Shown piece after piece: positions 48,301 through 61,510 of a stretch of 64,000 nucleotides of DNA; the first letter of the stretch is position 1; each line of letters opens with the position of its first letter. Location of the stretch: positions 166,173-230,172 of the forward strand of contig WBMZ01011614.1 in NCBI GenBank assembly GCA_013400975.1, in the 5' to 3' direction. A model generated the notes under the pieces. That model did no database searches. It was not told where the DNA came from and worked only from the letters and a program-made list of their open reading frames with translations. The position numbers and the translations under genes are program-made. The stretch is from Atrichornis clamosus. Its lineage: Eukaryota > Chordata > Aves > Passeriformes > Menuridae.

Positions 48301-48656
48301 ACCAAAGGAGCTGTCCTCCAGGACTGACTATTGAAATTCACTTGGGCTGCTGGCCTCCAGAATACACTGGTTTCTGTAATTTGCCAGTGTTTTCTGGAAA
48401 AAATTTTCCTTTTCTTTGTTTCATACCTGATGTGAGCAATTTTATTGCTAAATGATTGTTCCCCATTCACATTCTTAAAGACAGTTTTAAAAATTACTTT
48501 TATAGAAGTTTGTCATCACCTTCCTTACCTTCTTTTTCCTTTTTTTCTTTTTGTTATTTTTTTCTAAATGTCAGAGTTTGTTTTGCATGATAAAGTGTTC
48601 CAACCTCATCATCCTTTCAATACTTGTGATTCAAAATGTGGGGTGAGCGTAAATTC
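45301..48656. other. Non-genic sequence, nothing recognised
   Basis: Contains a low-complexity AT patch (about 45840-45890) and a small TTCCAGTGAC duplication at 46415-46436. No exon, RNA gene or transposon recognised. Confidence 0.55.
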
Positions 48657-48704
48657 ACACATTATTTAAAACACAGAATTACACATTACTTAAAATGCAG
48701 AATT
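48657..48704 (+). repeat. Tandem duplication, two adjacent 24-bp units
   Basis: The unit at 48657-48680 is followed directly by 48681-48704. The two differ at three positions, all transitions (layout ACACATTAYTTAAAAYRCAG then AATT). A local duplication that has since diverged. Confidence 0.9.
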
Positions 48705-51700
48705 ACCTTGAATGCATACCAGCACATTTATATTAATTTGATGCAACCTCTGCAATCTACATGACTTGTGATGTAGTACAGCTGAGCTTATTAATTACCG
48801 ACTAGTTAAATATTGCAGGGATCTTTTTGTAAGCAAATGCAGTAAAGCGTTGCCACTGTGCTTGCATACAAGTTTCTTCAAGATTTCATTTGTAATTAAC
48901 CTAGGGACTGCATTATTGTTTGGGTTTTTTGGTAACTGTAGTCTGCCCTGTTGTGTAAGTTTAAGTTCGAATCAATCTGAAAACTAAGAGAAAATAATCT
49001 TAAATTCTAGTCAGAGCTGCTTTAATTTTGCTTAAAATGTTGAGTTTTTAAATTTTCAGTTCTGTTCTGCTTCAGCCTTGCTCTATTAGAAACTCCTTTC
49101 AGGACAAGTGATAGGCTATAGACCACATCACTACCTCTGTAACCTTCATTGAAAAGGTTCTGGTACCTAATCAAAACAATGTGTCACTATCTGATTTCAG
49201 TGAATGTATGAACGTATATCTTTTTTTGGTACCTGATATATCTTAAAATAAATCACCAGGAGTAGGGAGAAGAAATAGGTCATAAAAATTGAGAAAGTAA
49301 TACTTATCTAATTAAGACTCTGTGAAATCTAAGTTATATATGATAGAAATATATAGAAAAAAACAACAAAAAAAAGATTAGGCTGAAATGTGCACCATCT
49401 AAAAGACAGTCAGAATAAAGGGAATGGTCATTTTATAAAGGTGGGGGCAATAAATGGCTTATTGCATATATTTATTTGTTAGGAGTAAACTCTTAAAAGC
49501 AATCTGCCGTTTCACAAGAAGCTGGTGAAACTATTTCATTATTGCAGTAATGTAATTAGAAATCTCATAAGCAATCACGCAGCCAAATTTTGCACCAGAT
49601 GTAAGCAACTAAAACAAAAAGTGACAAGTGGACCAGCAAGTAATGAATTACAATAACCCAGATGAGAAATAAAAGACAAATGTATGAGTGTCTTGGCATC
49701 CCCAGGAGAAGTAATGTCTGTAGGCTGGAAATGATCCTGAGACAGTAATAAAATGGCTTTGTAACATGGGTAATATAGAAAACAAAATCACACCTTGGAA
49801 TAAAACATAATGTTTTTGTGAAACCTGAGACTTTTGGGGAGTATGGGGTGTCAGAGAGAACAATCCGGAACCTGGAAATGAAGTATATAATCCTTATGGT
49901 TTGAAAACCTGATGAGTAGGGGTTCTTGCTTCCCCCTACATGTAGGGTAAGAAAATGGAATGATATCCAAACCTCCACATGACAGCCCTGTTTGCAGAAT
50001 ATGGAGTTACAGAGTCAGCACCCCTAGCCTCAGATATATGCAATGTAGGCTGGATTGCAGTGTGCAGCCACAAGCTATTGGTTAGAGTGCCATCCTCTCT
50101 GAGCTTTGGTGGAAGCAGGTACCGATTTTGGGATGAACGAAACAAAATGAGATAAACCATACTCAGAGAATCTTAGGGAGCAAGTAATAAATATGTGTAT
50201 TACTTGGCATATCAGAAGCTAAAGCTAATCAGTCCAACAACACAATAAAAGTGATTGATCTGCATATGAGAGCTAAAGAATAGTAATTTCTGAAAACATA
50301 ATTTCTTTAAAATATCTCTTTTGTCCTTGAAATTGGTCCTGCAGGGCAATTATGACAGACTGTCCCAAATATGGGTGGATGAGTACCACTATCTGATTAT
50401 TTTTTTAATTAAAATATCTTTCAACAGCTACTCTTGGCAAACATGTTTAGGAAATTTCCATTTTCCATTGACATCATAGGTCAAGTCCTGACCTTCTTGT
50501 GGGAAAAAAAATATGTTCAGACATACAAAGCTTGAATGATATTAGTGTTTCAGTTTTCAAAGGATTTCAGGAGACTAAAAGAGCAAATTCATCAAACTGC
50601 AAGCCCTAAAAATGCAAAAGGAGCCTGAGTTTCTGAGCATCTTTGAGCATATCTCTTGAGCTGTTATAATGCAGATAAGGAGCCCGGTGTGGGATGTGCA
50701 ACAATAACTCTGCATTACTCAATTCTCCTGAATGTCTGGCAAGTATGTGTGGTTCAGTCTATATACTTATGTGCATGCGTCCGCAATGCTTGGTCTAAAA
50801 TACTGGAAATGTTTTTGTGGTATCTCTATGACTTACACCATTGAAAACATTAATGGAAAAAGAAAAATGTAGTAACAGTAGCAGCTGCTTTGTTGATTTG
50901 TTAATACAGATCATACATTATGAGGAATGGCATCTGTAATGGAGAAAAACAAAAATACAAAGACATATAGATTGGGAGGTGGGAGACCAATAAAAATGAC
51001 ATAAAAAATGCCCGGGGCAACATGAAGCTCAGGAAGTACTAAATACTTAATCAAGCTTTAATGTATATGTCCTCTGATTCAGCCTTCCAGTGTTGCTCCT
51101 TTGGCTCAAGCTCAAATTTCTTTTATTTTTTTTTTCTGGTTGTAGCACATGTTGACTTGGAACTGGTAGGTTTTCAAAAGAGCCTTCATTTTCTAGGGTA
51201 TAATCTTAGTCTCAAGGAGATAAATATTGTGGTGAGTGGTTAAGAATAAGTGTCATTTGGAAGGGATAAAAATGTTACAGGGAGGACATTTTTCAAGAAT
51301 GGAAATGATTCTTCACGACATCACTTTGACATCCTCTAGCAAGGGAGGAACAACAGAGCTGGGATGACGTTCAAAAGCAAGTAAACCACATCTTAAAGAG
51401 CCAGGCATTTTAGACGGGAAATTTCTTCCTTTTGTAAAAGTGCTGGGATTCCTTGACTTCAGGCTTGTCACCCTCTCCTACAGAGGTGTGAAATAACATA
51501 AATAGATTTTCCTTTGCTGCATAGCCACAAAGGTTAGTTTTAGTCTTCCATTTAATTCACAGTGACTGAAATTCATTCTTTTAGAGACGGGAAGCACAGA
51601 CTTGCATTGCTTAAAACCTTCATATGCGGGTGATTTGCACTCAGGGTTCTGATCAAAGGGAGATGTCCACATGTTGTTAATACATAACGGCAGAGTTCTT

Positions 51701-51898
51701 AATGATGTATATTTTCTATGGTTGATCCAGGATTTTTTCCACAAATCCAAATCTCAGCATGCACTCTTTTCTTCAAATTCTGTCTTCCGGTAGTCCCAAC
51801 AGGATGAATATGTTAATATAAACCTCTAAACATTTTTAGTCTTGAAAATGTCTAACTCATATACTATGTTCTTTGTTTGTATTAAGTGAATAAGATCG
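48705..51898. other. Non-genic sequence; contains the longest open frame, not called
   Basis: The 137-codon minus-strand frame at 49565-49978 is the longest in the window. It is hydrophobic and Leu/Ile/Phe-rich, has no recognisable domain, and has no splice or promoter context that would support it. I see nothing else here. Confidence 0.5.
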
Positions 51899-51945
51899 TA
51901 TATGTATATGTATATGTGTAGTGCATGTGTATATGTATGTATAGT
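51899..51945 (+). repeat. Degenerate (TATATG)n / (TGTA)n microsatellite
   Basis: Alternating TATGTATATG and GTGCATGTGT type units with several interruptions. Simple low-complexity repeat. Confidence 0.85.
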
Positions 51946-54900
51946 GTCTGTCCATAATTTTTTTTTGGGCGTATTAAAAATCTAGATTTTCTATACTACT
52001 TTGAGACGAGATATGATATCTTCACACCAGCTGTTTCCATGATGTTGCACCAGCAGAAACATGGTCAAAAGATTCCGGCTGCAATTCCCCTTGCCTACCC
52101 TTCCTTATATTTATATTGGGAAATATGAACACAAGGTGGGGTCTAGAATTGCTTTTCATCCGGGGTTGGTTGTGGTGTCCAGTTCCAAAATGGGGAAAAA
52201 GTAATTTTGAAGTTACTGACTTTGACCTGCTTTGTCATTCACCTATTTACATGTCTCTTGCTTACTTCCCAAGAATAAACTCATTTTAAAACATATTTTT
52301 AATAAGTCCCTTAAGTAACTGTAGTTGAAGCTGTAACTACAGCTCTGGGCTGTAGCTCAAAGCAGCTAGTTTGCAAGTCCTGTTTGAGAGACAAAACCAG
52401 TACAAACTAAGTAGAGGGGAACCTGTCATCTGTAATGTATATTAAAAATATAATAAATTAAATTAAAATAAGGTGATATCAGATCTGTTTAATCGCAGAA
52501 ATTCTTGACTTGTTTAAAAGCTTAAAACTCACATACTCAGTGTTCTTTTAAAAGGTGTGTCATTACTGTATGATTTTCATTTTCTGACATTAATTGATCC
52601 AGACTAACTGCCTTCTGCCAAATTTCAGTTTGAGAGATAGTGCCTTGTTTATTTATTAATTTACTACAAAACATCAAAAATGCCCAGCGGGCTACTGAAA
52701 GCAATGATCAATCACATCTAATCCTAGACTATGAAGCTGATTTTATTTCCTTCCCTTCCTCCTCTCACCTACTTTTATTTAATTTCTTGAATGAGCTGCA
52801 GTGTGGGGACTACCAGGAACATCTCTATATGAACACACATAAAGTGTTCCCACCTTTCAGTGCATTCTCTGATCTCAGCTACAGACCCAGACATGTTTCA
52901 GACATACCCAGGACAGCATTTTGGTAAACAGGCAGAATGCTGCTACCATAGAAGTCATTTTTCTTTATTACCTCAGTTTTCAACCCATAAGGACTGTAGC
53001 TTACAAAAAAACCCCAAAACCCTCATCAATTCATCTTCTAAGATAGAAGTTCATTTATCACATCCCCCCAAAAAGTTTTCTAATCTGATTTTAAGACCTT
53101 AAGGTAAAAAACAGTTTCAAAACTTCTGATAAAGAGGTAGTGAACACAATGACATTATACGAAGATTTTATTGTTTTATGTGACATCTACAGATCACCTC
53201 CTATCTCTCCCAGGCTACTCATATCAGATGAATGAAAACCAGAAAAATTAAAGGGTTAAAATAAGATGACTATGACAGATTTTCAGTCATGCATCCATCT
53301 GACTAGTTAATGATAATCCAAGTCACTGAACTGAATTCTCCCTGATAAATTTTTGAATATTCTAAGTGATGATACAATTGACTGATAATAGAATAAGTCA
53401 GATGGAAAAGCAGAAGAAAGCCTTTATATCAGGATTTAATTTGATTGGGACATGGTACTACATCTTTTTAGATTTATTACTGAAAAATTTTGAATCATGC
53501 TTCTAACTAATACAGAATCCATAGCTACATGCAGTTCAAGTATGTATGAAATGACTTATTTAAACAGATAAAGGTAAGAAGGATAGATGGAAATGATGGA
53601 AAAGAGGGAAAAGATTTTCATGGTTTACAGATAAATAACGAATAGAACATTTAAGTGCTAAAGGTAGCTGTTTTAGAAAAATTCTATCATAAATGTACAA
53701 GTTTCGTAATTGAATTTTGAGCATGATAGAAATCTTAGTACATGACTATTGGATGCTCCACAGCAGGAACATGTACAGAAGAATTTCTTATGCAAATGTA
53801 TCTTTTCTTCATTTATTGCAAGAACAACATACTCCTTAATTTAGGCTGGTCATGAATCTTATTTAAAGGTGGTTACTTTTTTGCCTTGTCCTCTTGAAAG
53901 ACTGTTTCAAGATCTTGCTCCTTGGATAATTAGAATTTCCTCCAATATTTTCTGTTGAAAGCAAGTGTAAAAAGAAAAAAAAGGAACTTCAGAACTGTAT
54001 AGATGTGTAGATTAACCTGGAATATAGCAATACAACAATTGCTTCTTTTTTCCTGGGTGAAATAGGAAAAAAAAGGTTTCAGAATATTTCTCTGATGTAC
54101 AGACTTTCCGATGCAGTAGCACAAAATCAGCCCATTGAACAGAAGGTGATACGATGTGCTCAGACTTGAAAAGGTGACTCAATTCAACATTCTGACCTCT
54201 GAAAATAAATGGAATTATGGTGAAATTAAGTGGCAAGATTCTGGATGTGACAGTTTGAAGGAATTTGTCCGTGACTATATAATGTAAAAGGCAAATCTAA
54301 ACATTACTAAATATTTTGTAGAGATCAATAAAGTTTGCTTATAAGTTCTCAGAAGTGATTTACTTTGAAATATTCCAGCAAGCCTTACAGCTGAGACATT
54401 CATCTGGGAACATACTTATCTTACGTATGTACACAGAGATGTCAGCATATCTGACACATATGACATATGGCATAATGTACAAATAAACACGCGTGTCTGC
54501 AGTAGATTTATTTACAGGTGGCACCCAAAGTGTGCGGAGAACAGAGTAGTAAGCACAGTGCCCAAAAGTATCCTGTTACACAACTCATATACATGTCATC
54601 ATTGAGCCTTTGACTAAGAAGCACATTAACAGCCTACCAAGTCATGTCCTAGGATCTTATTCTTGTCTGTATAGGCAATAAATTTTATATTAAAAATACC
54701 TTCTATTCAAAAAACAATGATATAGCACTTTATAGAGAAAAAGCTAGGACACGAACATCGCCGTACGCTTATCTGTGTCTGTGACCCTGAGTTTTTGCAG
54801 GCATATGTGCAGTTTTATTACAGTATAGGCCTTATTTTTAGCTCTTATTGAACATTTTCTAACAGTGCTCTTTTGAGACAAAGAAATGCTTTCAAAAAAA

Positions 54901-55873
54901 CCTACTTTTGGTGAAACATATCTATTTTGTACAGAAAAACCCACAATCTTTTTGTGCCAGAAATTCAAATACACAAACATAGTACTTTATTCATGTGACA
55001 TAATTGCAGTAATTTTTTAGACACTTCATTCATGCTTCGGACCTCCATATCTCCACAACTCTGATAATACACCCGATGCAGATGTTATTTACTCATTTCA
55101 GCAACCTATTAGGAAAAGAATCCTGGTGCATCATTGCAGCAATAATGTTACTGGGGAGTTTGAGTAGTGGGTGGAAAGCAGAATGAGATGGCCAAAACTC
55201 TACCTCAAGGGCAAAAAGCAGCATTTCTGATTTCAGGATAGTTTGATATTAAGCTGAGAAATTCCTCTTCCTTCCTTTTTTTTTTTAACTGAGAACAAGC
55301 ATGATCCCTTTGTGCAGTAGAAAGGAAGGAAAAGGGAATAATTTCTTAAATACACTGGTTACAATTTTACTGTTCATCTAAGTTAAAGAACCTGGTTTTG
55401 TATAGTCTAAGACAAAATTTATTAGCCTAAACTCAATGACAGACTATGCTTTATTTTCCACAGATCTAGCGATATCTCTGAGTAATGGTGATAACCTATT
55501 TCTCCAAAAGTTTCACAGAGTGATGAGGAATTGTTTCTGTTAGCATTATATATTAGCTTCTCTTTTTCTTGGTTTTGGTTCAACATTGGTCTTGCATCAA
55601 GGCAAGCAGTGACTGTGCAGATTGTTAGTGAAGAACAGAAAATTGCTGCATTGCTGACACCAGCATCCTCCTTCAAGGAGGACCTTTCAGGACTGAGATC
55701 AATGATGTTAAAATATAAAGCTTTGGACCTTTAGAAAACAAAGGAGTGAGTTTAAATGCTCTGCACATGTAAGTCATGGTATGAAATGGATCACCAACAA
55801 TGGAGATTGCAATTGTCTGTCTTAATTATGGTATTTAAATGCATTCTCTTTCATGGCCTTATTTTTTACAAAT
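51946..55873. other. Non-genic sequence, nothing recognised
   Basis: AT-rich DNA. Open frames reach 95 codons (52640-52927) without domain signatures. A T-run lies near 55277. Confidence 0.55.
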
Positions 55874-55895
55874 TTACAAATTTTCAAATTTGTAA
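55874..55895. repeat. 10-bp inverted repeat with 2-nt centre, AT-rich
   Basis: TTACAAATTT (55874-55883), TC, then the exact reverse complement AAATTTGTAA (55886-55895). Its AT-rich composition makes chance origin plausible. Confidence 0.75.
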
Positions 55896-58800
55896 GAATT
55901 GATAAGTTATCAGCCTTTAGCAAACTATCAATGCATTCATGTCTCTCTCAATTATACATAATTTCTTCTTGCTGAATCCCTTGTGTTTTATTTGAGGGTT
56001 GCCTTATTTATTGTGAGCCAATAATGCATTGAATTGTGTGTGCACTGGCATATTATCATGTTGAACCATCCAATTAAATATGATAATGTTGAACACACAG
56101 ACATAGTTAAACACTCAGGTGAATGAGCAATTCACTGTGAAGTGCAGAAATATTTAAAGTCATCTGTGTGCCTTCAAGCAATCTGTTTTATGTAAAAGAA
56201 CACTTCAGGAGTCAGAGAATGATATAGGTCTGAAAAGACAAAAATATTGCAACTTTCAAAGCATAGACCTCATGGCTAAAAACTGTGGCTTTTGAGAAGA
56301 CTGAAACCCTCAAGAAAGGACAGAAGTGAAGTACACTGTTAGGTAATAGGCACAAAAGTAAGGTGTTACATTCTGCTCAAAATCATAACATGAATTAGCA
56401 GCAATATTTTAGCCTATAGATATTTTCATTCTGGAGTAAAGTTACACTACATCCCTCTGACATGAACCTGCATTTCTGGAGAATACCCCAGTACAGAGGG
56501 CTGAGAGGTTTTCTGTGAGATTGTGTAAAATCAATATGTCCCGAGGTGAAACTTTTGCATCTAAACCAATGGAATTGTACATCGAAGAACCTACCTGTGG
56601 AACTTAATGAGAAACTAGTGTTACATGCTCAGTAAATGGAGTTTCAAAAGCCTGTAACTAAATCACATCAAAGACAATTTTCTCCAGAACACTCAAAAGC
56701 ACTTCTCCTTCATGTTGTTTTCCTGCCAAATTTAAACTTTAATCCCCCAGCTGTTTTGGCTGTTGAGTAATTATAAAAAATATCATAATAATTGTTTACT
56801 GTCAAGAGTGTCTTTTCTCAGTTTTTACATGCTTGAAAAGGCTAAACTTTTTTCTCCTTCAAACTTTAGAAAAGAATTGATGAAAACTACAGGCAAAGTC
56901 AAACAAATTAAAAAAATCCTGAAAAAAGCCCAATGCATATTGGCCAAAAACGGAAGTTTGAAAACTTCACTATGAGTTGAAAGGTTCAAGAATTACTGAA
57001 TACTGATGTCATCAGGTTAGGATACAAGCCATTATTCAATCTGATACTCAGCTATTACTTCTATTGCTATTGATTATTTTACTACTGGAGGAGTGCTGGA
57101 TGGAATTCAATTGACAGATGGTCACTAGGCATTCCAGGTGGAATGAAACCAAAACCACTGGTTCCCAATTTTTTTTTTTTTGACAAATTGTAAGGTATCC
57201 CAAAGAGCTTACAAAAACCCCACTTAAAAATGGGACATAGATTTCACTTTCACTTAAAACTGTGGGAGAAAAAGAATTCACATTTAACTCTCAAAAAGGA
57301 TTTACTTAATGTTGCAAGGTCCATGGTTATTTTATGACTTCTCTGAGAAGAAAAAGAAATCTGTAGTTTTAACCTAAAATATGAAAGCAAATATGATGTT
57401 TATAACTACATGTTGTTGGAATGCTTTACCTGCGTCTCATATTCAGAATTAAACCTCCAGTGAGGTAGGAGCCTATTCAAATAACATCAGTTAAGAAGAA
57501 AGTATTGAGTTATTACTTGTCTGTTTGCCTTATCATGTCACTTTTTCTCTAGAGGACGTTTTCCAGCATCTTACATCTAGGGCAAGAGATGTTCATGTTC
57601 CTCCAGCATTTCAAGGCAAACTCAGAGAAACAATTTAGTCTCAGCACATAGTTTCCAAGACTCTAAAAGCAGATGCATTTATTTTCCTAACCTTTTTGCG
57701 TGTGTAATGGAAAACAACTTTTCTGCTGCTATAATACAATCCATTTTTTGAACATTTGCCCATATATTAACATTTCTCTGACACTGAAGACCTTTCTCCA
57801 CTCCTTATTCAACAGTCCTTATTCCTGTGCAATCTTTTTTAGAAATGCAAAACCTGGAAGGAACCTAAGGCTAAGCATCTGCACGAGCTTTAGTCTGAAA
57901 GTTGTACTAATATCCAACAATATGCTGACAGCATTCACTTCAGATATAACCCCTGCATAAGTATGATGGAAAAATATTTCACATAAATACAGGCTGAAAA
58001 GAGAAAACAAGTTTTCAAACAATCTTGGCAAGAGGATGCTTTCTTGAGGTGCTGAGAGGGAAAAAAAAAGAAACAAGTTTACTGAAAAATTGCATAACTA
58101 AGTGGTTTGTACAATAGAGATCATGTCAACAAAGACCGTGCTTGTAAAATTAAAAGCTGTTTCAATTCATGTTCACTTAACTAAGATTATGCAAGATGCA
58201 GCATTAAAGCCCTTTGCACTGTGGTTTATAATTTATAATATCATAATGCCCAGGAGTTCTAATCACGTAGTAAAACACCATTGTGCATTGTGTTGTGCAG
58301 CCAGGGAAAGAAACTGTGGCTTAACACTGCCTCTGACAAATGTATGTTCTTGAAGTATGGATAGATATTAACCAAGTAAAGCACTCAAACTCTTAGGAGA
58401 GGTGTGCTAGGCAATTGTCTCACACAGGAACCTAGGAATTACTATATTCAACCAAATCAAGGGTACACTAGATTGTTTCTGAGAATAGCACTACTTGTCC
58501 TAACAAATGGTATAAGGAAAAATAAAGCCCTCTAAATTTAAGAAACTAATAGCTATGCATTTTCCCCATATAATTATATTATTTCTATATTTACCTCTTC
58601 TGACATCCTGTCAATACTTTGATATCAGCACATTCAGTTCTGTGTTTTTATTTTACTTATTCCTTTTTTTTGTTATTTTCTTTACTGTTCATGCTTAATG
58701 TCTTTGGTTTCAGTGCCTGCTAGCACTCAGGCTAACCACATATCCTAAGAGAGGCTTGAACAGAAATGCAGATGAATGAACTACAGCCACAGAGAGAAAT

Positions 58801-59240
58801 TTAATTGATAGGCCTTAATTTCACTAGTTTACCACTGAAGGAGTGGCATAACAAGCTACAACTAATGGCAGTATGCCAGGTGTTTATTTGGAGTCCAGCG
58901 CCAGCTTGGAAGTTCCTACCTTGGTAGGTCTGCGATCAGTCTCTGTGAGCTGAGTGTCTGTGGTTTTCAGCTTAAATTTGAATTTTTGTGCCATATTTTC
59001 ATAGAAGAGAGTTACCATGGGTGGATTCCAGATCTTCTTTTTCCCATGGCACTTCAGACCAGCCAGAAGTAATAGAGAAGGAATTTTTTCTGATCCCTAA
59101 ATTAATGTTTAGGTAGACTTACAGCACCACATAAGTGCGAAAGAATGAGAGATAATTTCTATTGTGATTTAAAAAAAAAAAAGTATTAATCCCAAGATTT
59201 ATGTAACCACTTAAAAATATTTCAGCAATTTAGAATAGTG
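55896..59240. other. Non-genic sequence, nothing recognised
   Basis: No gene, RNA gene or repeat family recognised. T13 near 57169 and A12 near 59169 are simple runs. Confidence 0.55.
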
Positions 59241-59706
59241 TGTACTGTTTTGGACCCCACAGCACAGGAAAGACATCAAGGTTCTGGGTCACTTGCCCCA
59301 TGCAAAACATCTAAGGGAGCTTGACTTGCCCAGAGGGGGAAGAGGTGACTTCAGCAGCCCTACCAGCAGCCCCTGGTGTACCCATGGTGTGGTAATCAAC
59401 AAGATTGAGCCAGGTCCTTCACAGCACATTGGTTGGAGGATAAGAGGCAAGGGCCTAAACAAATAAGAGAGGAGATGATAATGAAAAGCATTTTAACCAT
59501 GAAGACAGCAAAATAATAAAATAGGTTGCCTGGAGAGCAGCCTCCAAGCTCCATCCTTGGAGGTTTTCATGACATGTCGAGACACAGTCAGCCTTGAGAA
59601 ACCTGGCTTGACATCAGAGATGGCCCTGCTGTAAAATGAAGGTTGGGTTAGAAGACTCCTGAAGTCTCTTCCAAAATGAATTTTCCTGTGGTGCTGTGAC
59701 TCTAAA
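59241..59706 (+). mobile_element. CR1 LINE 3' region, longest fragment in the window
   Basis: The fragment follows the CR1 consensus order on the plus strand. TTTTGGACCCCACAGCACAG near 59248 leads into AGAGGGGGAAGAGGTGACTT near 59331. AAGATTGAGCCAGGTCCTTC near 59401 precedes GGATAAGAGGCAAGGGCC near 59438. AAATAGGTTGCCTGGAGAGC near 59518 and CCATCCTTGGAGGTTTTCATG lead to GTTGGGTTAGAAGACTCC near 59643 and the tail CCTGTGGTGCTGTGACTCTA. The first part is the 3' end of the reverse-transcriptase reading frame, the second the untranslated end. Internal deletions and frame breaks make it inactive. The minus-strand 77-codon frame at 59493-59726 is an accident. Confidence 0.85.
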
Positions 59707-60699
59707 TGAGGATGCCTTTGAAGCATGTACCCATGCTAACAATCTCACTGAAAACTGGCAAAACACAGATCTTATTCAATATTTTAATCTAAAGAACCAA
59801 ACTGCATACCATAATAATTAAAAGTAGGTAATACAGGCTAAGACTTATTATATTATATATATAATTTTATTTTCATAATAATGACACTTCAGAACAGAAT
59901 TGTGGCAGGGATAGGGACAGGATTGTCAGACATATCATGTTTTATTCCTTCGGAGCACTTAACTGTGTTTGTAGATACAGCAACTTCTTTAGATCTAGTT
60001 CCATTGTCTTTGACACAGTGCTTTGACACATTGGTCAGTGTAGGTACATCTGGATAAAAAGGAGATTTTTGAAAATATAAATGCCTATTAGTCATCCAGT
60101 ACTACTTGAATTTCAAGGAGCAAAGTACCCAAAAATCTGCATCTTGACCGTCTGAGAAATGGAGATAAATGGTCTTATGCTTTCAAGGCATTTAGACTGT
60201 CATGAAAACAATACCATTAGACTTTCAGATAAAAAGCTTCTGTGGTATATTTAAATTAAGCATACTGCCTTATAAGTTTAACAAATGTGATAAGGGAGTA
60301 TGTGCATTCATAAGGAATAATAATAATAAAACTGGACTGTTTTTTATTTTTGGGACTGTGAAATATTGTACAAAATATGTTTTCAAGAATGGTTATTTGG
60401 ACTTGGTCTTCCTCACTGGAACTTCAGAAAGCACCAGCTTCCTGCCTGATGATGACTACCACAGAATATATTTTGCTCTTGATTAGGAACCATTATTAGG
60501 GCTTTACAGACTGTTTTTCAGTCAGTTGCAAACAACTATTTTTTATCAAAAACCAAGACAGATGTAACATAGAAGGACCCAGAATTAACTCCAACAGGTT
60601 GTCAGAGACTGAAATAGTTCATGCCTCAAACATTGATATAAAATTTTGTTCATTATAAAGAGGCATCCAAAGAAGCCTCCCTGAAGACTGGGACTTTGA
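59707..60699. other. Non-genic sequence with AT patch
   Basis: A TA-rich palindromic-looking patch lies at about 59846-59868. The 94-codon frame at 60202-60486 shows no domain. Nothing else recognised. Confidence 0.5.
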
Positions 60700-61510
60700 G
60701 CTGTAAGTCAAACTACTGAGATTAGATAAAGTGAAACTTATTCGTCAATCGGCTCAGGGCTGGGGAGAAGCAAACAAGGCTGCAGGAGAACAAAAGGCAA
60801 GCCCAGCAGCTGTGCTAGGAATCATCTCTGGCTTGGTTTGGGGTGGGGGAGGCCATAGCCCACAGACCCATTTGCTGGGAGCAGCTTTGCACAGCTTTCC
60901 CCCCCAGCCGAGGTGGGGGGAGCAGGTTTGGGTGTGTGGTCACCTCTGCTCAGGGGCAGGGAACCCATCCTCCCCTGTGCAAACTGGCTGTGGAACCCCC
61001 AACCCCAGGAAGGCCACAACCACGGGACATTCACGTGAGAAGCAGCTCAGGGGGTGTCTTAATCCATCAAAGACCCCCTGAAGTGCTCCCCGGACTGATT
61101 CCTGGGGCCTTGCACCACCAGACTGCAGGAGATGCAGAGTGATGCAACAGATCCAAAGTCTGCTGCAGGAGACAATGGCAAACTTGCCCCCCTCCAGGGG
61201 ACGTGCCTGGACATTGCCACCGGCCTGAGCCTGTATTAACCCATCAGACTCTGTGCTTCAGAGGGGGACTCTCACCACCAAGAAGACCTGATGGAGAGGA
61301 TCAACAGGACATGGTTGGGATCCATGGAGTGGTGATAATTTCTCTCTCTTGTTTAACTCTCTTCCTGTCCCGCCACCTCTTTCTATGTCTTTCACTGTCT
61401 CTCTCTGTCTCTGTCTCTCTCTCTCGTTTGCTGTCAAATAAAACCCATACTATTGACTTAAGCATATGGTCTCGTTTGCACCTTAATTCAGGCAGAGACA
61501 TCTCTCTCTC
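60700..61510 (+). mobile_element. Solitary LTR of an endogenous retrovirus-like element (copy B)
   Basis: This is the most GC-rich part of the window. It ends with a CT-rich tract (about 61340-61430), AATAAA at 61437-61442, CTATTGACTTAAG and then TTCAGGCAGAGACA (61487-61500). The order is the same as in the LTR at 42560-43015, and GGAGTGGTGATAATTTC near 61326 pairs with the GGTGGTGATG part of that copy. Copy A lacks about a dozen bases between ACTTMAG and TTCAGGC that are present here. Three overlapping open frames of 66-116 codons (60731-61142 and 61203-61529) come from its stop-poor GC-rich sequence and are not genes. The left boundary is uncertain and could be near 60745. Confidence 0.65.

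Noticed and set aside
48964..48973. AGTTCGAATC, resembling the T-loop box of a tRNA gene
   Set aside because: No cloverleaf, acceptor stem or A box could be fitted upstream.
49565..49978. Longest open frame, 137 codons on the minus strand
   Set aside because: Hydrophobic, low-information composition with no domain, no splice or promoter context. A frame of this length is expected by chance in 64 kb.
60731..61142. Overlapping frames of 116, 99 and 70 codons
   Set aside because: They lie inside a GC-rich LTR where stop codons are rare on all frames.
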